Source of the DNA: Candidatus Kapaibacterium sp.
GTDB taxonomy: Bacteria > Bacteroidota > Ignavibacteria > Kapaibacteriales > UBA7675
DNA length: 51,722 bases
Assembly: GCA_028284775.1 (NCBI GenBank)
Contig: JANQRB010000001.1
Coordinates: forward strand, 1 to 51,722
Direction of reading: 5' to 3'
In this document: positions 45,976 through 51,722 of the stretch, piece by piece
How the letters are laid out: every line of letters starts with the position of its first letter
Position numbering within the stretch: position 1 is the stretch's first letter
The notes under the pieces: generated by a model
What the model was told of the DNA's origin: nothing
Seen by the model: the letters and a program-made list of their open reading frames with translations, nothing else
The model's database searches: none
Position numbers and translations under genes: made by a program

Positions 45976-48900
45976 GTGGGTCGTATTTGTAAAATCTGTT
46001 TTCTTGTGCTGGCACTGGCGCATTGTCCGATCTTCACCGGTGAGAGCTCTTCCGGCGCGCTCTTTCAGGAAGAATGGCGCTGGATTCGTTACACCAATAA
46101 TGCAGGCCTGCCGGCGCATCGTATTTCGGGCGTCATTTCGGCCAGCGACAGCACGCTCTGGGCAATGGCGGATAACGGCGTTGCGTGGTTTGACAGTTTT
46201 CGCTGGCAAACGCTGCCCGATGCTGACAACCTGCTTCGCAATATCAGCGCGATGGTCCCCGATCTCCATGACGCGGTTCTGCTTGTTGCCGACAAGAATC
46301 TCTATCAGGTTAATCGCAAAGGAATTCGACCGCTTCCCATCCACTACGGCGGGCGACCGCTTGCGGTGACATCAGCGGTTCCACTTGATAAGGGGCGCTA
46401 TCTGGTCGCGACCGCCGACGGTTTATTCGAACGCAGCGAAGCCGGCGTGCTGCCCTTCGAAGCCGACTTCGATGACGCCGCGATAGATCCGCGCGGCAAA
46501 CTATTCCGAACACAGAGAGGTCGCATCTTGCTCACCAGTCACGCCAAACTGGCGCTGCTGCAGCAAGATGAGCAACGCTGGCAGCGTATCGCGCATCACG
46601 GAGTTCGTTGGATCAAGGAATTACATGACGGCAGCATGCTGATGGCCAGCTCGATTACGGTCAGACCCGACTTGCGCGGCCTGTGGTCGTGGCGTGAAGG
46701 TGAAGCCCTTCGCCACGCCGCCCTCGACGCCAACGGCGCAATTCTTGCCGTTGATTTTGCCGACGGGAGTGGCACGGGTATGCTGATAGACAATCTCGGG
46801 AGAGTCAAGGTATTCGATGAAGCAATGAACCTGCGTGATGAATCCGCCGTCGATGGTCGAATCGGGATCCCGCTGTGCATGCATTATGATTATCATGACA
46901 ACCTTTGGATCGGTTCGCCCTCCGGATTGTATCTCTTCAAGCAGGCCTCGCAGCGCTGGACGCAGGTGCTGGAGGGACGAACGGCGCTGCAGCAACAGGT
47001 AAACTCGATTTGTCTGCGACGCAATGGTGAATTGTGGGCCGGCAGCGGGGCGGGAATTCTGATCAAACATTCAGACGATAAGGTGGAAGTGATCGACAAT
47101 GCCGCCGGTTACGAGCTGAAAATCATCACCGGTCTGGCAGAAGACAGGGACGAAAATGTCTGGGTATCGAGCGGCTCCGACTCGATCGGATTGTTGTGCT
47201 GGAAGGATTCTGCCTGGCGGGCCTATAATTCCAGCGATGGCTTGGCTCTGTCCCGCATTCATAAAATCGAAATCGATCGCTCCGGTCGTCTCTGGCTGCT
47301 GGGGCTGGCAGATCCTGCGGATCGACACGGCCTCCCGGGCGCCTACATTTACGATGGACATGAATTCGCCGTATGGGGGCAGGACAGTCCCATCGCCGGG
47401 CGTTTGCTCTATGACTTTTGCGAAGGACCCGAAGGCGAACGTTGGTTCGGAACGGATTCCGGCTTGCACCGCTGGGACGCCAATGGCTGGCGGAGCTGGA
47501 CTGCGGCGGATGGTCTGCCGACAGGGCGCGTTTTCACCGTCGAAGTAGACGAAGCGGGCAAGCCGTATTTTGGCTTCCAACATATCGGATCGGGGCTGGC
47601 CACGCTGGACGACGATGATGTGCCGCGTATCTTCACTGTCGTCGATGGCCTGCCGGACGATGGCATCGCCGACATTGTCCGGGATGCCGAGGGGCGGCTG
47701 TGGTTCAGCACCATCAATGGCCTGGGCCTTGTGCATAAGGGGCAGTTTGCCGCCTTGGGTACAGCCAGCGGCCTTGCGTATCCGAATATCTGGCCGCTCT
47801 GGCCCGCCGGCGATCGTTTACTGGTCGGCACGATCGGCGGCGGCGTCCACTCCCTGGCATTCAACGAGTTGTATCACCCGGCGCCGATCCTGACAATCTC
47901 GCCGCCGGCTATATCAGGGCATAGCGCCTTCGTTCTCTGGCAGCCTTTTGCGTACGACGGGGAAATGGCCTCTGAGCAGGTGCCCACACGCTACCGCCTG
48001 GATCAGAGCCCCTGGACGCACTGGAATACGACGCGCGAAGCGTATCTCCCTGAGTTGGCGCCGGGCGGGCACGTGCTGACAATACAGGCCAAAGGCCTCT
48101 TCGGACAGGTGAGCGCTGTCGCCAGTCGGGTGGTACTCAACATTCCGCTGCCATGGTATCGCATTCCCGCGGTTCAGATTCTGCTGACCCTGTGGTTCGG
48201 CAGTCTGCTCATAGTCGGCTTCATCTACTGGCGTCGCCGCCGTCGCAGCATGGAAATGCTGCGCGACAGCGAGATGCGGCTGACGCGCGTGACGGAAAAC
48301 CTGGACGATATCGTCTTCCGCTGCCGCATCCGGCCGGCAATCGAGTTCGAATTTGTCAACTCGGCGGCCAGTGTTATCACGGGCTTTCAGCCGGAAGATT
48401 TTCGCCGGAATCCGAATCTGCTCATGGAACGGCTGCACCCTGACGATCAACAGGGACTGCAAAAACTGATGCGCGGCGAGGCCGATTTTGCCGCCGCGCT
48501 GCTGCTGCGCCTGTCACGTCGCGACGGCAAACAGATCTGGACGGAGCTGCGCGCTGTGCCGATCTATGACGACAAAGGGAGTCTGATAGCCCTGGAAGGC
48601 ATCATGCGGGATGTGACGGCGCGCCAGACTGAGAAGGAAACGCGCGAAGCTCTTATCAGCGAGTTGAAAGCCAAGACTGCCGAGCTCGAAAGCTTTACCT
48701 ATACGGTTTCGCATGACCTCAAGAGTCCACTGATCACGATTCGCGGTTTTGTCGGGATGCTCGAGCGCGACACGGAGCAAGGCGACCGGCCGCGGATGCA
48801 GGAAGACATACAGCACATCCACAAAGCCACCGTCAAAATGCAGCGTCTGCTCGATGATCTCCTGCACTTATCGCGCGCCGGCCGGGTGATTAACGAGCCG

Positions 48901-49359
48901 CTTGCTCTGTCGCTGGACAATTTAGTGCGCGATGCCAGCAACCTTGTATCCGGACGTCTTGCCGAAGGCGGCATCGAACTGCGTATCGAGACGCCGCTGC
49001 CTCAGGTTCGCGGCGATCGCTCCCGTCTTGTGCAGGTCCTGCAAAATCTGATCGATAACGCCGCCAAGTTCTGCGGACATCGGGAAAAACCCTGTATAGC
49101 AATTGGCGCTGAAGATCGCAAAGACGATGTCCTGGTGTACATACGCGACAATGGGATCGGCATCGATCCCAGGTTCCAGGAGAAAATCTTCGGGCTCTTC
49201 GAAACCCTTGCGACGGATCAGCCCGGCACCGGAATCGGGCTTGCGCTGGTCAAACGCATTGTGGAAGTACACGGTGGCGCTATCTGGGTGGTCTCTGAAG
49301 GCCAGGATCGCGGCAGCACTTTTTACTTCACCCTGCCGAAAGAAAAAATTGTAGACTGA
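45976..49359 (+). CDS. Propeller-type sensor histidine kinase with PAS domain
   Basis: 1127 aa, GTG start with GGGAG 6 bases upstream. After a signal peptide, residues about 30-640 hold repeated two-component-regulator-propeller (Reg_prop) motifs (GSPSGLYLFK, RLWLLGLADPAD, EGRLWFSTINGLG). A Y_Y_Y domain follows (about 650-735: YRLDQSPWTHWNTTREAYLP). Then come one transmembrane helix (IPAVQILLTLWFGSLLIVGF), a PAS domain (about 785-895), a HisKA box with VSHDLKSPLITI (phosphorylated His913) and a HATPase with LQNLIDNAAKF, DNGIGIDP and GTGIGLALVKRI. The periplasmic part probably senses a ligand. Unlike hybrid HTCS proteins it lacks a receiver and DNA-binding domain, so it needs a separate response regulator. 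Confidence 0.95.
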   Translation: MGRICKICFLVLALAHCPIFTGESSSGALFQEEWRWIRYTNNAGLPAHRISGVISASDSTLWAMADNGVAWFDSFRWQTLPDADNLLRNISAMVPDLHDAVLLVADKNLYQVNRKGIRPLPIHYGGRPLAVTSAVPLDKGRYLVATADGLFERSEAGVLPFEADFDDAAIDPRGKLFRTQRGRILLTSHAKLALLQQDEQRWQRIAHHGVRWIKELHDGSMLMASSITVRPDLRGLWSWREGEALRHAALDANGAILAVDFADGSGTGMLIDNLGRVKVFDEAMNLRDESAVDGRIGIPLCMHYDYHDNLWIGSPSGLYLFKQASQRWTQVLEGRTALQQQVNSICLRRNGELWAGSGAGILIKHSDDKVEVIDNAAGYELKIITGLAEDRDENVWVSSGSDSIGLLCWKDSAWRAYNSSDGLALSRIHKIEIDRSGRLWLLGLADPADRHGLPGAYIYDGHEFAVWGQDSPIAGRLLYDFCEGPEGERWFGTDSGLHRWDANGWRSWTAADGLPTGRVFTVEVDEAGKPYFGFQHIGSGLATLDDDDVPRIFTVVDGLPDDGIADIVRDAEGRLWFSTINGLGLVHKGQFAALGTASGLAYPNIWPLWPAGDRLLVGTIGGGVHSLAFNELYHPAPILTISPPAISGHSAFVLWQPFAYDGEMASEQVPTRYRLDQSPWTHWNTTREAYLPELAPGGHVLTIQAKGLFGQVSAVASRVVLNIPLPWYRIPAVQILLTLWFGSLLIVGFIYWRRRRRSMEMLRDSEMRLTRVTENLDDIVFRCRIRPAIEFEFVNSAASVITGFQPEDFRRNPNLLMERLHPDDQQGLQKLMRGEADFAAALLLRLSRRDGKQIWTELRAVPIYDDKGSLIALEGIMRDVTARQTEKETREALISELKAKTAELESFTYTVSHDLKSPLITIRGFVGMLERDTEQGDRPRMQEDIQHIHKATVKMQRLLDDLLHLSRAGRVINEPLALSLDNLVRDASNLVSGRLAEGGIELRIETPLPQVRGDRSRLVQVLQNLIDNAAKFCGHREKPCIAIGAEDRKDDVLVYIRDNGIGIDPRFQEKIFGLFETLATDQPGTGIGLALVKRIVEVHGGAIWVVSEGQDRGSTFYFTLPKEKIVD

Positions 49360-49369
49360 GCAGCAAACG

Positions 49370-49394
49370 ACCGGTCCGGAATTGCCGGGCCGGT
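49370..49394 (+). terminator. Stem-loop after the first sensor kinase
   Basis: ACCGGTCCGG at 49370-49379 pairs with CCGGGCCGGT at 49385-49394, with one G-T position in a five-base-loop hairpin. No T run follows, so termination may be weak and readthrough into the second kinase is possible. Confidence 0.4.
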
Positions 49395-49606
49395 GTCACC
49401 GAAAGGATCGACCTTCACAAAGAGCTGTCTTTCTTTAGGACGAATGATGATTACGAAGCTTCCCGGCTGCGGTGCCTTGGCCGATTAGTTCTTCTTCGCC
49501 GCAGTCGGAACACCCGCGCAGGAAGCCGGCTTTGCGATATCTGTCTCAATCAGGCGGCGAAGCTCGACAATTTTTCATAATTTCGGTGGAAAGGTTGTAT
49601 TGATCT

Positions 49607-51722
49607 ATGAGCCGCAAACTCAGTGCCTTGCTTGTATTCGCCTTCCTGATTGTCTGCAGTGTCCGGTCTGCCGACAGTTTCACGCAATCGCAATTCCAGG
49701 AAGATTGGCGCTGGATAAAGTATACCACTGAATCAGGATTGCCGTCGAATCGGATTACGAGTCTGCTTACGGGTGCCGACAGCAGCCTGTGGGCAGCGGC
49801 AGATAACGGCGTTGCCCGTTTCAACGGATTTCAGTGGGTTGAGATAAGCAGGGGCGACTCGCTGGCAGACAAAAAGATTACGATCATCAAAGCGGATCAG
49901 AACGGCGATCTGCTTGCGGTGGCCGATCAGCGGCTCTACCGTGTCACGCAGCAACAAATCCGTCGGATCCACCTCGATGACACGACAGATTCACTTCGCG
50001 TGAGTGATATCGAAGTCCTCGGAGACGACGACTATCTCATTTCCGCCAACCGCCTTCTTTTCCGCTGGCGCAAAAACGCCCTCGCGCGTTTTAACACTCC
50101 TGACACGATTCATCCTGTGCGCCCCCCTTTCTGGCGTCTGCTGCAGGGACGCGACGCTTCCATTTGGGCCTACAGCTTTTGCGGCTTGTTCGAGCTGAAT
50201 CGCGAGAGCATGCGATGGGAACGCCATTTGGAATTTGAGATCCATTGGCTGGAGGCTTTTGCCGACGGACAGATACTTGCGGCAACCTATGAGTCCGCCA
50301 AAACATTCAATCGGGGAATATGGAACTGGCGGCGCGGCCAAAAACCAAACCTGAATTCGCTTGGGGAACTGGGAATCGCGCGAGCCGCCTCAAGTCGGCG
50401 GGACGGCAGCGGCGTATTGGTGGACGGCTACGGCAGCTTGTGGCTGATGGACAGGAACGGACATTCGGTGCCCGATATCAATATCAACGGCCGAATCGGT
50501 CTGCCGACCTGTCTGCACTTCGATAGCAACGATGACTTGTGGATCGGTTCGCCGACCGGACTGTACTTGTTCAAGAGTTCCTCGCATCGCTGGCGCAATT
50601 TACGGCCGGGCACAAGTCCGCTTCACCAGCAAATCAATGCGCTCTGTCTCAGCAGCGATGGGGATACCTGGGCGGCGACGGCCAAAGGAATGTTCGTTGC
50701 GCGCCCCGACGGCCAGGTGGATTTTATCGATACGCTTGCCGATGTCAGGCTCGATATCATGACCGGGGTTGTGGAAGATCGCCGGCGGGATATCTGGATC
50801 TGCAGCGGTGCTTCGCCGATCGGGGCCCTGCGACTAAGCGATAGCGGCTGGGAACGCTTCGACAGCAGCGACGGACTGATTGCGGCCAGGATTCACCGCA
50901 TCGTCAATGATCGCAGCGGCCGTCTGTGGTTTTTGGGGCTGGCTGACTTTCACGGTTCACGCGGCGTCCCGGGCGCCGTCATCTACGATGGCGAGCGATT
51001 TGAGCTGTGGGGGCAGGACGGACCATTGCAAGGGTGTTTTATCTATGATTTTGCCGAGGACTCGCAGGGCAGACGCTGGTTCGCCACTAACGACGGATTG
51101 CACCGCTGGAGCAAGGAGGGCTGGCAATCCTGGGGCGTTGAAGATGGTCTGCCGCGCCACCGTGTCTTTACCGTCGCAATAGCACAAGACGATCGGCCTT
51201 ATTTCGCCTTTCAACGTCTGAACAGCGGTTTGCTGACCATCGACAGCTCCGGCTCACTGCGGACGTTTACCGTGGCCGACGGCCTGCCGGACAATAGCAT
51301 TTGGAGCGTGGTTGCGGATTCGGAGGGCTGTCTGTGGATCGCGACAGCCAATGGGCTTGGTTTTCGCACCACGAGCGGCAGCTTTGCGGCAATCGGCGCT
51401 GCCGACGGACTATCACATCCCCATATCTGGCCTATTTTGCCCCTGGACGACCGAGTTCTTCTGGGTTCTTCCGGCGGCGGTATATTCGAGCTTAGCCGGG
51501 AGGAAGAAGCGAATCCGGCGCCGGTCGTCACTATTCCGCTGCCGGCCATTCGCCAGAAGTCGGCATTTTGCAGCTGGCATCCGGAGGCCTACCGGGGAGC
51601 GATCCCTTCGGCCGAAGTTCTGACGCGCTACCGTCTGAACCAAGGTCCCTGGAGCAGGTGGAGCACGACACGGGAGGCTTTTCTGCACGGCCTGGCACCG
51701 GGAGACCACAGCTTTGAAGTAG
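49607..51722 (+). CDS. Second propeller-type sensor, paralogue, cut by the window end
   Basis: Open from the ATG at 49607 to the last base (705 codons and one base, no stop). GGTGGAAAGG at 49586-49595 is the likely ribosome-binding site. A signal peptide (SALLVFAFLIVCSVRSA) precedes QFQEDWRWIKYTTESGLPSN, the same start of the sensor domain as in the gene before. The Reg_prop repeats match it closely (for example CLHFDSNDDLWIGSPTGLYL here against CMHYDYHDNLWIGSPSGLYL). The frame ends inside the Y_Y_Y domain (YRLNQGPWSRWSTTREAFLH). By analogy a transmembrane helix, PAS and histidine kinase should follow outside the window. Partial at its 3' end. Confidence 0.92.
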   Translation, partial: MSRKLSALLVFAFLIVCSVRSADSFTQSQFQEDWRWIKYTTESGLPSNRITSLLTGADSSLWAAADNGVARFNGFQWVEISRGDSLADKKITIIKADQNGDLLAVADQRLYRVTQQQIRRIHLDDTTDSLRVSDIEVLGDDDYLISANRLLFRWRKNALARFNTPDTIHPVRPPFWRLLQGRDASIWAYSFCGLFELNRESMRWERHLEFEIHWLEAFADGQILAATYESAKTFNRGIWNWRRGQKPNLNSLGELGIARAASSRRDGSGVLVDGYGSLWLMDRNGHSVPDININGRIGLPTCLHFDSNDDLWIGSPTGLYLFKSSSHRWRNLRPGTSPLHQQINALCLSSDGDTWAATAKGMFVARPDGQVDFIDTLADVRLDIMTGVVEDRRRDIWICSGASPIGALRLSDSGWERFDSSDGLIAARIHRIVNDRSGRLWFLGLADFHGSRGVPGAVIYDGERFELWGQDGPLQGCFIYDFAEDSQGRRWFATNDGLHRWSKEGWQSWGVEDGLPRHRVFTVAIAQDDRPYFAFQRLNSGLLTIDSSGSLRTFTVADGLPDNSIWSVVADSEGCLWIATANGLGFRTTSGSFAAIGAADGLSHPHIWPILPLDDRVLLGSSGGGIFELSREEEANPAPVVTIPLPAIRQKSAFCSWHPEAYRGAIPSAEVLTRYRLNQGPWSRWSTTREAFLHGLAPGDHSFEV

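Noticed and set aside
49466..49568. Minus-strand stub of about 30 codons ending in a plausible C-terminal tail, next to the second sensor gene
   Set aside because: A stop codon lies directly upstream and there is no start codon, so it is at most a gene remnant.
51490..51502. CTTAGCCGGGA resembling the box of array unit 3
   Set aside because: It lies inside the second sensor gene, lacks the rest of the box and the closing stem, and is explained by coding sequence.

Overview
The window looks like a chromosomal piece of a Gram-negative bacterium of the Bacteroidota/Chlorobi-Ignavibacteria (FCB) side of the tree. Evidence: C-terminal type IX secretion (Por) sorting domains on large surface proteins, a Bacteroidota-type LptD next to a DUF4292 lipoprotein, a ComEC without the metallo-beta-lactamase tail, a Bacteroidota-style AraC regulator, and large propeller-type sensor kinases. 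Several genes have good Shine-Dalgarno sites, and base composition is moderately GC-rich. I cannot place it more finely. There are no rRNA or tRNA genes, no CRISPR array and no recognisable insertion sequence.

Layout. 1-365: three tandem copies of an unrecognised structured element, closed by a very strong terminator; this is the most unusual thing in the window. 612-3531: AraC regulator and a SnoaL-SnoaL-alpha/beta hydrolase fusion. 4148-6247: T9SS-exported BNR/fibronectin protein. 6248-7725: gene-free stretch. 7726-10170: glycosyltransferase split by a one-base frameshift, and a MATE-like exporter. 10375-17572: T9SS PKD protein, MsrB, a small membrane protein, an outer-membrane barrel fused to a kinase-like domain, and a small lipoprotein. 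17619-22866: leftward outer-membrane biogenesis operon (TPR lipoprotein, DUF4292 lipoprotein, LptD). 23153-23374: rpmB. 23713-30141: comEC, a seven-heme cytochrome lipoprotein, two small membrane proteins and rarA. 30458-34659: TlpA-like thioredoxin lipoprotein, a sugar-type ABC solute-binding lipoprotein, and a 522-aa helical-repeat protein. 34823-36697: mrdA (PBP2). 36852-39345: egtB and egtD for ergothioneine. 39470-45665: TPR lipoprotein, LolC/E-like permease, ppk1, lamin-tail surface protein. 45976-end: two paralogous propeller histidine kinases in tandem, the second cut by the window edge.

How it fits together. Much of the window concerns the cell envelope: LPS transport (LptD), lipoprotein handling (DUF4292, LolC/E-like), peptidoglycan elongation (PBP2) and secreted surface proteins. 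A second theme is redox protection: MsrB, the TlpA-like protein and EgtB/EgtD. The closing sensor pair probably senses periplasmic ligands; no response regulator lies within the window. All functional statements rest on motifs and remembered family features, since no database search was possible.
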